DNA from: an uncultured bacterium
GTDB taxonomy: Bacteria > Cyanobacteriota > Vampirovibrionia > Gastranaerophilales > Gastranaerophilaceae
Length of the DNA stretch: 64,000 nt
Direction: 5' to 3'
Assembly: GCA_905216055.1 (NCBI GenBank)
Contig: CAJMSH010000001.1
Location: 310,001-374,000, forward strand
A program made the translations under genes and the position numbers. The notes beneath the pieces were generated by a model. That model was given only the letters and a program-made list of their open reading frames with translations, did not search any database and was not told the DNA's origin. This document shows, one piece after another, positions 36,316 to 44,937 of this stretch. The number at the start of each line of letters is the position of its first letter. The stretch's first letter is position 1.

Positions 36316-36981
36316 ATGTTCTGGGACAAAGACAAAAATTACACAAGACGTACAGCAGATGAGTACAATATATGGAGAACATTATTTCAGTTTATAATAT
36401 GTAAAATATTTTATATGATTAGATTAAAGCTTGTTTACAGGCTTGAAGTGGAAGGGTTGGAAAATGTTCCGAAAGATAACGCATATATAGTTTGTCCAAA
36501 CCATTTGTCAACGCTTGATCCTCCAATGATTGCCGCAATTTTGCCAAGAAGAGTTTCTTTTATGGCAAAAAAGGAATTGTTTGATATTCCGTTTATAAGA
36601 TGGTGGATAGATTGGCTCGGAACTTTTGCAGTAAATAGAGAAAGTCTTGGACCTTCTACTATAAAAACAGTTATGGAAATTAAAAAAAGTAATTGGGTTT
36701 TTGGTATATTCCCTCAAGGTACAAGAGGTGTTCCAGGGACAATTACTGGTGTGACTGAAGGTTTTGCAAAACTTGCAAAAATTACAAAATGTTCTGTTCT
36801 TCCAATTGGAATTGTCGGAACTCAAGAAGCTAAACATTTGCCTTTTTCTGGTAAGGTAATTGTAAAAATAGGAAAACCTATTCCTTATGATAAAGATCCA
36901 AATGTTGTTTTTAATAAATGGATAGAAGATATACAAGAGTTAACCGGGTTTAAATATGAACCTCACAAAGAAAGTGTTTAG
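36316..36981 (+). CDS. 1-acyl-glycerol-3-phosphate acyltransferase family protein (PlsC-like), copy 1
   Basis: The 221-residue membrane-associated acyltransferase has the NHxxxxD motif in CPNHLSTLDPPM, FMAKKELFDIPF, GTFAVNR, and FPQGTRG (substrate phosphate). PlsC-type enzymes add the second acyl chain in phosphatidic acid synthesis. It shares the N-terminal pattern YTRRTADEYNIWRTLFQF with the next gene. An AAGGAG site precedes the ATG; the second copy starts 15 bases downstream. Confidence 0.88.
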   Translation: MFWDKDKNYTRRTADEYNIWRTLFQFIICKIFYMIRLKLVYRLEVEGLENVPKDNAYIVCPNHLSTLDPPMIAAILPRRVSFMAKKELFDIPFIRWWIDWLGTFAVNRESLGPSTIKTVMEIKKSNWVFGIFPQGTRGVPGTITGVTEGFAKLAKITKCSVLPIGIVGTQEAKHLPFSGKVIVKIGKPIPYDKDPNVVFNKWIEDIQELTGFKYEPHKESV

Positions 36982-36995
36982 GAGTTAAGTAAGCT

Positions 36996-37697
36996 ATGAA
37001 AAAAGAACGAAATTATAACCGAAGATACCCATCTGAATACAACATATTTAGAACTATTTTTTATATGTCTTTTTTATATGTTGTAGTAATTCCGTTTATG
37101 AAAATATTTTATAACTACACTATAACCGGTCGTGAAAATTTGCCGACTAAAGCCAAAAGCGGTAAATTCATTTATACTGCAAACCATGTTTCTCATTTTG
37201 ACCCACCAATGGTTACGATGGCATGCGTTAGGCCAATTGCTTATATGGCTAAAAAAGAATTATTCCAAAAAGGCGATAAGTTTGAATGGCTGGTAAAACG
37301 TCTTGGAGCATTTGCTGTTGACAGATCAAAACCTGAAATTGCGACTTTTAAAACAGTAAAAGATATATTATCAACAAGTTGGTCTTTAGGCGTTTTCCCG
37401 CAAGGTGGAATCAGACCTTATGGCTCAGAACTTGGCGATTTGAAAAAAGGTTTTGTTGTAATCGCTAAAAATGCAAAAGCTGATATTGTACCTGTTGCAA
37501 TTGGCGGTTTTACCGGATATCCGAAATTGAAACCGTTTACAAGACGCGAAGTTCACTTGCATGTTGGAAAACCTATTTCTTATAAGTTGAGTGAAGAAGA
37601 AATTATATATGAATGGTGTAAACAAATTTCAGAACATGCTGATTATATAAATAATGCACCAATTCCTGAATCTTATAAAGAAAAACAAAATGTATAG
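36996..37697 (+). CDS. PlsC-like acyltransferase, copy 2
   Basis: This 233-residue paralogue of the preceding gene starts similarly (YNRRYPSEYNIFRTIFY) and has ANHVSHFDPPM, AYMAKKELFQKG, GAFAVDR and FPQGGIRP. The FPQGTR motif is altered to FPQGG-IR, which may change specificity. The tandem pair suggests division of labour in phospholipid or lipid A-type acylation, or simple redundancy. Confidence 0.86.
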   Translation: MKKERNYNRRYPSEYNIFRTIFYMSFLYVVVIPFMKIFYNYTITGRENLPTKAKSGKFIYTANHVSHFDPPMVTMACVRPIAYMAKKELFQKGDKFEWLVKRLGAFAVDRSKPEIATFKTVKDILSTSWSLGVFPQGGIRPYGSELGDLKKGFVVIAKNAKADIVPVAIGGFTGYPKLKPFTRREVHLHVGKPISYKLSEEEIIYEWCKQISEHADYINNAPIPESYKEKQNV

Positions 37698-37724
37698 TAA
37701 AATGATATAAGGAGAAGGCTATTT

Positions 37725-38467
37725 ATGAAAAATTATGATTTATTAAAATGTCGGGGGGGGGGCATTTAGCCGCTTCCTGTAACGGTTTTACTCTCGCAGA
37801 GGTGTTGATTACTTTAGGAATTATTGGTGTTGTTGCAGCAATGACTTTGCCTACACTAATTCAAAATACGAGACATAAAGAACTGGAAGCCGGTTTGAAA
37901 AAAGGAGCATCTGAAATCTCTCAAGCTTTAAATATGTATCAGGCTGAAAATGGAGAACCAATTGTAGCAAATAATTTAGGCTCTCATGAACTTAAGTCTG
38001 AAATGATGAAATATTTTAAAGTGTTGCAGGATTGTGGATATGGATTTAACGATGCGGATACTGCTTGTATAAAAAATTATAATGACGCAGATAGAAATTC
38101 TACGACTTATAAAAATTTTACCGGAACAAATACTGTTGATTTAAAAATGTTTGATGATGGACAATTTGTATTGACAAGTGGAGCAATTATTTTGATAAAT
38201 AATGTTGTAGACATCTATAACAGTAAAGATATATATATATCAATTGATGTGAATGGTTATAATAAAAGACCAAACAGGCTAGGTCAGGATTTGTTCATGT
38301 TTCAATTGGATGATAAGGGAAAATTGATTCCAATGGGGGCTGAAGGTACTAAATTTTACAGTGAAACTGATGCGTATTGCTCAAAAACTTCTACGAATCT
38401 TAATAATGGAGCAGGTTGTACGTATAAGGCTTTATCGGATCCAACATTTTGGAGAAGTTTTAGGTAA
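37725..38467 (+). CDS. Type IV prepilin-like (pseudopilin) protein, apparently phase-variable through a poly-G tract
   Basis: An ATG at 37725 with AAGGAG upstream opens a frame MKNYDLLKCRGG that stops at TAG 37767 because the G tract at 37753-37762 has ten bases. Adding one G would join it in frame to the body, which reads CNGFTLAEVLITLGIIGVV, a class III/type IV prepilin cleavage site (G before F, Glu at +5) and hydrophobic helix. Without the change, translation would need the ATG at 37748, which has no ribosome binding site. The body (about 230 residues) has DVNGYNKRPNRLGQDLF and paired Cys near the end, shared with the prepilin at 44276. It may be a pilin or pseudopilin subunit. Confidence 0.8.
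37753..37762 (+). repeat. Homopolymeric G tract (10 G) in a prepilin leader
   Basis: Ten consecutive G in an AT-rich genome, between the ribosome-bound ATG and the prepilin cleavage site. Length 10 puts the gene out of frame; 11 (or 8) would restore it. Such tracts are classic slipped-strand mispairing sites. Confidence 0.85.
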
Positions 38468-38470
38468 TAA

Positions 38471-38502
38471 AAAATCCCTTGAACTACTCAAGGGATTTTT
38501 AT
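38471..38502. terminator. Bidirectional terminator after the prepilin gene
   Basis: Stem AAATCCCTTGA / TCAAGGGATTT, five-base loop, T run on the plus strand and A run before it. It also serves the convergent gene ending at 38527. Confidence 0.92.
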
Positions 38503-38526
38503 TATATTAAGAAAGAAATTATTTGA

Positions 38527-39693
38527 TTAAGCTGCTTGTTTTGGTTGTTCAGGATTTTTATCTTGAGCTGGTTTTTCAGCTTCAGGAGCTTTTGCTGCTT
38601 GTGCTGTTTGTTGTGCAGGTTGTTCAGCAGGCAATTGGTCTAATTTTGCAAGGGCTGCTGTTGCTGCATCCTGAACATTTTTATCCTGATCGTTCTTAGC
38701 TATTGTGAATAATGTTGTCAGGTCTTGTTTGTATGCCGGTTGTTGAATGTAACTTAAAGCTTCAATTGCTGATGTTCTAATCATTGGGTTCGGGTTGTTT
38801 TTCAACTGTTCAACAATTGTTACGGCTCCAGGTAATTCAGTAAGAGGTACTGTTGAACCTGTTAATTTGTTAACTTCATCACCGTATAGTTTTTGCATTA
38901 TTGAAGATGTGAACATTGCATAGCTTTTATTTCTTTCTGCTTGTTCCATTGGTGTGATTGTTGTTGCCAATTGTTTTTCGGCATCTGAAATTTGTTCACC
39001 TTTCATCAATTTTTGTCTTGCTGCAATTTGTTCTGCAGTCGGACCTGCAAGTTTGCTTGAATCTGCATTAATAATTGTATTTAATGCGTTAACTACTTTT
39101 TCATCAAGAAGTTCTGTTGCTTTTTGAGGATCATCTTTTACCATATTTGCAATTTCTTCCATTGCATTAGCTTGAACTTCGTAGTCTGGGTTTGATAGTT
39201 TTGCAAGGAATGCGTTTAAGTCAACTTGCGGAGTCATTGGAACCGGTTGTTCTACTTCAACTTTTGGAGCTGCTGCCGGTTTTTGTTCTGCCTGTTGTGG
39301 TTGAGTTACAACAGGAGAGGGTGTATTAATATTTTGTTGTTGGATTACAGGTTGTGGAGCTGATGCTTGAACTGCTGATGGAGCTACTGCTTGAGGAGCC
39401 GGAGGAACAGTTTGTGCAACTGGTGCTTGTACCTGCGGATAAACTGGTTGTTGCAAAGGCATGTAATATGGTTGAGTTTGTGCCTTTGGATAATCATATA
39501 ATTGTGCTTGCGGGTATGAATAATAAGGCATTGTTGGTGCCATACCTGGAGCACTAACAGATGGATTGTGTACGTCAATCTTTACAGCATTGTAATTAGG
39601 AGCAGGAGCAGCCGGTTGTGTTGGTTGCGGCATATATGGCTGCATCATTTGGGGCTGCATGTAAGGATTTACTAAATTTGGAGCTTGAATCAT
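38527..39693 (-). CDS. Pro/Gln-rich protein with HEAT-like repeats
   Basis: I do not recognise this 388-residue protein. Residues 1-155 are low complexity (Pro, Gln, Ala, Tyr, Met); residues about 160-350 are helical and HEAT-like (LNAFLAKLSNPDYEVQANAM, NPNPMIRTSAIEALSYI, QDKNVQDAATAALAKL); the tail is Ala/Glu/Pro-rich. It has no signal peptide. The HEAT part suggests a binding scaffold, the rest disordered linkers. A GAAGAAAT-type ribosome binding site is near the ATG. Function unknown. Confidence 0.65.
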   Translation of the reverse strand: MIQAPNLVNPYMQPQMMQPYMPQPTQPAAPAPNYNAVKIDVHNPSVSAPGMAPTMPYYSYPQAQLYDYPKAQTQPYYMPLQQPVYPQVQAPVAQTVPPAPQAVAPSAVQASAPQPVIQQQNINTPSPVVTQPQQAEQKPAAAPKVEVEQPVPMTPQVDLNAFLAKLSNPDYEVQANAMEEIANMVKDDPQKATELLDEKVVNALNTIINADSSKLAGPTAEQIAARQKLMKGEQISDAEKQLATTITPMEQAERNKSYAMFTSSIMQKLYGDEVNKLTGSTVPLTELPGAVTIVEQLKNNPNPMIRTSAIEALSYIQQPAYKQDLTTLFTIAKNDQDKNVQDAATAALAKLDQLPAEQPAQQTAQAAKAPEAEKPAQDKNPEQPKQAA

Positions 39694-39887
39694 TTAATTT
39701 CTTCCTTTCAATAAAATATTTCTATATTTTTATTCTACTGTTTAAATATCCCTCAAGATATAAAATTGCTAAAATTTCAAAAATTTTTAATAATTCTTAA
39801 CAAATACCTTAAATTTACCCAAACTTTTATTTAATTTTTGTTTGTGCTATAATGTTATTGCACAAAGATGAGCGGGATTGTATTGGT

Positions 39888-40853
39888 ATGATTATTGATA
39901 AGAAAAATAAAAAATCTATTAGATCCGTTTTTGGACAAACTCTTGCAAATTTAGGTAAAGAAAATCCTAATATTGTTGTTTTAGATGCTGATTTGGCATG
40001 CTCTACTCAAACTCAAATTTTTGCAAAAGAGTTTCCTGAAAGATTCTTTGATACAGGTATTGCTGAACAAGATATGCTTGCCACAGCAGCTGGTTTGGCC
40101 TCTGTTGGAAAGGTGCCGTTTGCTGCAAGTTTTGCGGTATTTGTTACAGGACGTGCTTACGATCAAATAAGAAATTCTATCTGTTATCCAAATTTTAATG
40201 TAAAAATTGTTGGAACGCATGGCGGGGTTACTGTTGGCGAAGACGGTGCAACTCACGAAGCTTTGGAAGATGTTTCTTTGATGCGCGGTTTGCCTAATAT
40301 GTCTGTTATTGTTCCTGCAGATTGTATCGAGTGTGAACAAGTTATTAAATATGCTGCAGAACATTTCGGCCCTATGTATATAAGAATTCCAAGGTCAAAT
40401 GTTTGTAATGTGTTTGATGAAAATTATCAATTTGATTTTAATAAAGCAAGAGTGATTGAAGATGGGCATGATGTTACTGTAGTTACAAACGGAGAAACAC
40501 TTGCTGAAGTTATTGAAGCATGTGAAAACTTGAAAAAACAAGGATATTCAGCTCAAATCGTTCATGTTCCTGTTGTAAAACCTATTGATGCAAAAACAAT
40601 TATTGAATGTGCTAAGAAAACAAAGCATGTAATAACTGTAGAAAATCATTCAATTATCGGTGGTTTAGGAAGTGCTGTTTGTGAAGTTTTATCAGAACAT
40701 TTTCCTGTTCCTGTTCATCGTATTGGAGTTAATGATGTGTTTGGTCAAAGCGGTAATTCTGATTTACTCTTAGATTATTACGGTTTAAGCTCTGAAAAAT
40801 TAACTAATTCAATAAAAAATTATGTTGATGATTTTCGCTTAGAAAATAAATAA
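39888..40853 (+). CDS. Transketolase C-terminal half (pyrimidine plus C-terminal domains)
   Basis: A 321-residue protein corresponding to the second subunit of split transketolases: SVFGQTLANLGKENPNIVVLDADL, FFDTGIAEQDMLATAAGLA with the TPP-activating Glu, GGVTVGEDGATHEALED, and a C-terminal domain with GETLAEVIEAC and ENHSIIGGLGSAV. The N-terminal TPP-binding subunit is not adjacent; the upstream gene is on the other strand. The start at 39888 is chosen by family alignment; the ATG at 39852 lies inside a TATAAT box. ftsE follows after 9 bases. Confidence 0.85.
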   Translation: MIIDKKNKKSIRSVFGQTLANLGKENPNIVVLDADLACSTQTQIFAKEFPERFFDTGIAEQDMLATAAGLASVGKVPFAASFAVFVTGRAYDQIRNSICYPNFNVKIVGTHGGVTVGEDGATHEALEDVSLMRGLPNMSVIVPADCIECEQVIKYAAEHFGPMYIRIPRSNVCNVFDENYQFDFNKARVIEDGHDVTVVTNGETLAEVIEACENLKKQGYSAQIVHVPVVKPIDAKTIIECAKKTKHVITVENHSIIGGLGSAVCEVLSEHFPVPVHRIGVNDVFGQSGNSDLLLDYYGLSSEKLTNSIKNYVDDFRLENK

Positions 40854-40862
40854 GGAAAAATT

Positions 40863-41540
40863 ATGATTCAATTCAGATCAGTTACAAAAAAATATAAAAA
40901 TGATAATTATGCCTTGAAAAATATTAATCTTGATATTTTATCAGGTGAATTCGTTTTTATTGTTGGTGCATCAGGTGCCGGCAAATCTACTTTGATGAAG
41001 CTTTTATATAATGAAGAACGTCCTACAAGCGGTACTGTTACTATTGGAGGAATTAATATTGCTAATCTTTCAAATGACAAAGTTCCGAATTTGAGAAGAT
41101 GTATGGGGATTGTTTTTCAGGATTATAAATTACTTCAAAACCAAAGTGTATATGATAATGTTGCTTACGTTATCAGAACTTTAGGTATAAGTTCAAAAGA
41201 GATAAATGCAAGGGTTTCAGGTGCATTAAAAATTGTAGGTTTGTATGACAAAATGAATGCAACTCCGGCTGAATTATCAGGTGGAGAGCAGCAAAGGGTA
41301 GGGATTGCTCGTGCAATAGTAAACGGGCCGCCACTTTTGATTGCAGATGAACCTACAGGGAATTTGGATCCGAAAAATTCAATGGAAATTATGCAGATTT
41401 TGGATCAAATTAATCAGCGTGGAATTACTGTTATTGTGTCTACTCACGATAATGCCATGGTTGATTATTTTAGAAAACGTGTCATAACACTTGATAAAGG
41501 TGAAATAGTAAGGGATATACAAGCAGGTACGTATGAATAA
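40863..41540 (+). CDS. ftsE: Cell division ABC ATPase FtsE
   Basis: This 225-residue ATPase has Walker A GASGAGKST, VFQDYKLLQNQSVYDNVAY (Q-loop), signature ELSGGEQQR, Walker B LLIADEPTGNLDP and the switch His in VSTHD. The sequence and the overlapping ftsX gene identify FtsE. With FtsX it controls peptidoglycan hydrolases at the division site. An AAGGAAAA site precedes the ATG; its last bases overlap ftsX. Confidence 0.94.
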   Translation: MIQFRSVTKKYKNDNYALKNINLDILSGEFVFIVGASGAGKSTLMKLLYNEERPTSGTVTIGGINIANLSNDKVPNLRRCMGIVFQDYKLLQNQSVYDNVAYVIRTLGISSKEINARVSGALKIVGLYDKMNATPAELSGGEQQRVGIARAIVNGPPLLIADEPTGNLDPKNSMEIMQILDQINQRGITVIVSTHDNAMVDYFRKRVITLDKGEIVRDIQAGTYE

Positions 41541-42447
41541 TACAGCATCAAAAGCAGAAATTAAAAAGAAAGTAAAAAAACATATACCTAAAGATTGGTT
41601 ATGTGAACTTAGAATATTATATCGTTTAACAAAAGAAACAATACATGATATTCATAGAACCGGTATCGTAAATTTGGTCATTATAACTACTATGGCTGCA
41701 ATTTTGACAATATTTGGTTCATTTTTTAGATCTGCTTTGTCAATTTCATCATTTGCGCATGAACTTGGTAATGTGTTAGAAATTTCTGTTTATTTAAAAG
41801 ATAATGCTGATGCAAATGTTGCAAAATCAAGAATAAAAGATTTTGAGCATGTCGAAAGTGTTACGATAATCCCGAAAGCTTCATCTTGGGCTAATTTAAA
41901 ACGTGAAATGGATTTGCCTGATATTGAAAATCCGCTTCCTGATACTTTACATGTTAAGGTTGATAAGCCTGAAAATATTGAGAGTGTATTTAGTAATGTA
42001 AAACAGTTAAAATCTGTAGAAAATGTTAGTTATGCTCAGGATTTAGCTAAAAAAATTGAGGCATTAAATAAAATTGTTAATACAATTACTGTATTTGTAG
42101 TTATAATTATGGGAATTTTAACTATTACTATTATAAATAATACTATTCAGCTTGTAATTCAATCGAGAAAAGACGAAATTGAAATTATGAGATTGATGGG
42201 GGTTTCTAATTGGTACATAAGATTTCCATTGATTATGCAGGGCGCATTTTATGGATTTTCTGGCGCTGTGATTGCGTTGTTGCCGTTGAATTTTGTTCAA
42301 AACGGATTAAATCACATGCATCAATTCTTTATGGTCCCGACTCCTTTATATGCACAAAATTTTGTAATAGCTGTTATGTTTGCAATGGCTATCTTGTTTG
42401 GTGCAGGCGGTAGTTTCCTTTGTATCAAAAAGCATTTGCAGGTATAA
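41533..42447 (+). CDS. ftsX: Cell division protein FtsX
   Basis: A 304-residue membrane protein with four helices: one after a cytoplasmic N-terminus (about residues 48-68), an extracytoplasmic loop (70-175) and three helices at the C-terminus around SRKDEIEIMRLMGVSNWYIR, the FtsX/MacB signature. It transmits FtsE ATP hydrolysis to periplasmic amidase activators or hydrolases. It overlaps ftsE by 8 bases and is followed after 3 bases by a signalling gene. Confidence 0.93.
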   Translation: MNNTASKAEIKKKVKKHIPKDWLCELRILYRLTKETIHDIHRTGIVNLVIITTMAAILTIFGSFFRSALSISSFAHELGNVLEISVYLKDNADANVAKSRIKDFEHVESVTIIPKASSWANLKREMDLPDIENPLPDTLHVKVDKPENIESVFSNVKQLKSVENVSYAQDLAKKIEALNKIVNTITVFVVIIMGILTITIINNTIQLVIQSRKDEIEIMRLMGVSNWYIRFPLIMQGAFYGFSGAVIALLPLNFVQNGLNHMHQFFMVPTPLYAQNFVIAVMFAMAILFGAGGSFLCIKKHLQV

Positions 42448-42450
42448 TTA

Positions 42451-43686
42451 ATGTCCGACAAAAATACTTTACTTTTAATTTCTGATAATCAAGATTTTGT
42501 CAAATTGCTTGAAAAAAAGTTAATTTTTTTAAGGCATGATGATTCAATTCAAATATCTTGTTATGATAATGCGTTAGAAAATTTAGAAATTTATGGGGCA
42601 AATATTGTATTTGTTCATGAAAATTTTGTTCGTAGCAAGACTATTGAATTAATAAGAGAATTGCGAAAAAATAAAAATTTATGTATTTTGTTGTTGGCAA
42701 ATTCCTGTGATTCTGATTTCATTCTGGCAGCTTATGATGTTGGAATTGATGATTTTGCGCTTTCGAATGCTGAAGCTTTTGAACTTGTTGTGAGAACTGT
42801 TAATAATATAAAGCATAATTCTAACAAATTGAAATTATACAGAAATTTAAAATTGTTGGAGCAGTTAAATGTAATTGATTCATATACAGGTTTATACAAT
42901 TACAATTATGCTAAGCAGGTTATAGAAAATGTAATTGATGATAATTTGTTATCAGATGGTATTTTTATGGTGGTTTCTCCATCTGAAACTTCTAAAAATC
43001 AATTTTCTATTGAAAAAATGTCTGAAGCTTTATTTGCATCCGTTAGAGTTGACGATATTGTAACGCTAGGTAGAGGTGCTAAATTTTATATTCTTCTTCC
43101 AAATACTGATATCAATGGGGCAGTTGTTGTTATAAATAAAATTATAGATAATTATGGCGGAAATTTTGAAATTTGTGCCGGAATTTCTATGATTGCTCAT
43201 AAAAACTTTGATGAAATGGAAAGAGATGCATTGAGAGCTCAGGCAGATGCAGTTGCAACTAATGCACAATATGTTGTTGCAGAAGAACCTGAAAGCGATA
43301 CTTTAGATGAGTGGCTTGAAGATGCTGATGATAAGCCTAAAAACTATAAAATTTTTCGACAAATTTTTAACAAAAAAATGGAAAAAGTTATTACTCCTGT
43401 TTTTTACAGACTCCAAAAAGCGTGGGAAGAAAAACTCTTTAATACTGAGATTGAGCAATATACTGATGGAGAACAATGTGTATTTCATTTGAAAAATAAC
43501 AAACAAGATAGTACATTAAAAATTGTTTATCCCGGATTTGCAAAAATTATTATTTCTATAACTCATGATGGTTTGGACAGCCCTGAAAACAGTGAAATTC
43601 AACTACCGCTTACAAAAATTAATCAGAAAAAGTTAATTTCAATTGTTGAGGATTTTATAAAAGATTTTAAATATACTTCAGTTTAA
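42451..43686 (+). CDS. Receiver-like plus degenerate GGDEF-like signalling protein
   Basis: The 411-residue protein has an N-terminal receiver-like domain (LLLISDNQDFVKLL, LLLANSCDSDFILAAYDVGIDDF), a central GGDEF-fold domain (DSYTGLYNYNYAKQVI near 135, then VDDIVTLGRGAKFYILLPNTD) lacking the GGDEF motif, and a unique C-terminal domain (290-411). The receiver has no obvious phospho-Asp (VFVHENF). It resembles the protein at 22474 in design. Being 3 bases after ftsX, it is likely cotranscribed and might link signalling to division. Confidence 0.7.
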   Translation: MSDKNTLLLISDNQDFVKLLEKKLIFLRHDDSIQISCYDNALENLEIYGANIVFVHENFVRSKTIELIRELRKNKNLCILLLANSCDSDFILAAYDVGIDDFALSNAEAFELVVRTVNNIKHNSNKLKLYRNLKLLEQLNVIDSYTGLYNYNYAKQVIENVIDDNLLSDGIFMVVSPSETSKNQFSIEKMSEALFASVRVDDIVTLGRGAKFYILLPNTDINGAVVVINKIIDNYGGNFEICAGISMIAHKNFDEMERDALRAQADAVATNAQYVVAEEPESDTLDEWLEDADDKPKNYKIFRQIFNKKMEKVITPVFYRLQKAWEEKLFNTEIEQYTDGEQCVFHLKNNKQDSTLKIVYPGFAKIIISITHDGLDSPENSEIQLPLTKINQKKLISIVEDFIKDFKYTSV

Positions 43687-43701
43687 TAAAAAGGAGACAA
43701 A

Positions 43702-44247
43702 ATGAATACATTATCAGCTGAAAACAGTTTAGTTATAATAATAGATATTCAAGAAAGATTGGTTGCAGCATTGAATAAAGATGTTGTTGTTGAGAATGCA
43801 ATAAAAGTTGCTAGTGCTGCAAAAGCCTTAAATATTCCGGTCATCTTGACAGAACAGTATCCGAAAGGCCTTGGACATACTGTTCAGAATTTGGTTGATG
43901 CTTTACCTGATGGTAGTGATATTGTTGAAAAAACTTATTTTAATGCGTTGTTGGAAGATGGTATGCTTGATAAAATAAAATCTTACGGGAAAAAGCAGAT
44001 TGTAATTTTTGGTATTGAAACTCATATTTGTGTTCATCAAACTGCTTCTGCTCTAATCGAAGAAGGTTTTGATGTTTATGTTATAAAAGATGCTTGTGCA
44101 AGTCGTAATAAGTATGAATTTAAGCAAGGAATTGATGCAATGGTTGCAAATGGAGTTAAAGTTTCTTGTGTTGAAATTGCTCTTTTTGAATGGTTAAAAG
44201 GTGCAAAAAATCCTAAGTTTAAAGAAGTTCAAGCATTAATAAAGTAA
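43702..44247 (+). CDS. Isochorismatase-like cysteine hydrolase
   Basis: A 181-residue protein with the isochorismatase-like catalytic set: Asp in VIIIDIQERL, Lys in EQYPKGLG and Cys in GIETHICVHQTA. It is close in length and sequence style to YcaC-type hydrolases of unknown substrate. AAGGAGA precedes the ATG. It follows the ftsEX-signalling genes after 15 bases and is followed by the broken prepilin. Confidence 0.87.
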   Translation: MNTLSAENSLVIIIDIQERLVAALNKDVVVENAIKVASAAKALNIPVILTEQYPKGLGHTVQNLVDALPDGSDIVEKTYFNALLEDGMLDKIKSYGKKQIVIFGIETHICVHQTASALIEEGFDVYVIKDACASRNKYEFKQGIDAMVANGVKVSCVEIALFEWLKGAKNPKFKEVQALIK

Positions 44248-44275
44248 AAAGTGGTAAATATTATAGGAGGTATAA

Positions 44276-44937
44276 ATGAAAAAAAGTTCGGATTTACTTT
44301 AGCAGAGGTGTTAGTTACTCTTGGAATTATTGGTGTCGTATCTGCAATGACAATTCCGACATTAATGCAAAATCATCAAAGAACAACTTATGTAACTCAG
44401 TTTCATAAGGTTTATAATGAGTTGTCTCAAGCTGTAACAAGAGCTATAACAGATTCTAATGCAATATCTTTGGATGAAACAAAATATAGCGCAAATGTTG
44501 CAAATTCATCTGCTAAGTTCTTAAAAGATTATTTCAAAATTGTAAATGATTGCGGGACTACATTAACACCATGTTTTGCAGATTCTTATTAAACAATTAA
44601 TGGTGATAATTTTCAAATGAATATTTATCGTACTACTCCAATAATTGCTGTTGTTCTTGCAAGTGGATCTGCAATTGCATCTTTTGAACAGTATGGTAGA
44701 GGAGAATATTTAGATAATCATGGTTATTATCAAATGTATGTTGACATAAACGGTCCTCAAGGTCCGAATGTCCTTGGTAGAGATTTATTTTATATAGAAG
44801 TTTACAGTGATGGGGTTGTTGGTGAAAGTCATGACCCTCGAGATGCTGATAATCTGGAATGTGATGGAACAACTAATTCTTATGGGGTTGGATGTTTAAC
44901 TAAAATCATTGATAACGGCTGGAAAATGGATTATTAG
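44276..44937 (+). pseudogene. Type IV prepilin-like gene, frameshifted at poly-A and interrupted by an in-frame stop
   Basis: AGGAGG is followed 5 nt later by an ATG at 44276, then seven A. With eight A the frame would read MKKKFGFTLAEVLVTLGIIGVV, a normal short prepilin leader. With seven it terminates at once. The body continues in one frame to 44937, except for TAA at 44590-44592. Downstream residues TINGDNF, then NGPQGPNVLGRDLF, match the conserved end of the prepilin at 37725, so both halves belong to one gene. It is either decaying or its expression depends on slippage and suppression. The end overlaps ribF by 4 bases. Confidence 0.75.

Noticed and set aside
39846..39860. TATAAT before the transketolase half as another leaderless promoter
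   Set aside because: The ATG at 39852 overlaps the box itself and the family start is at 39888, so any transcript here has a short leader.
44590..44592. Genome-wide reassignment of TAA as a sense codon
   Set aside because: Many intact genes in the window end with TAA at family-expected lengths; only this prepilin is interrupted.
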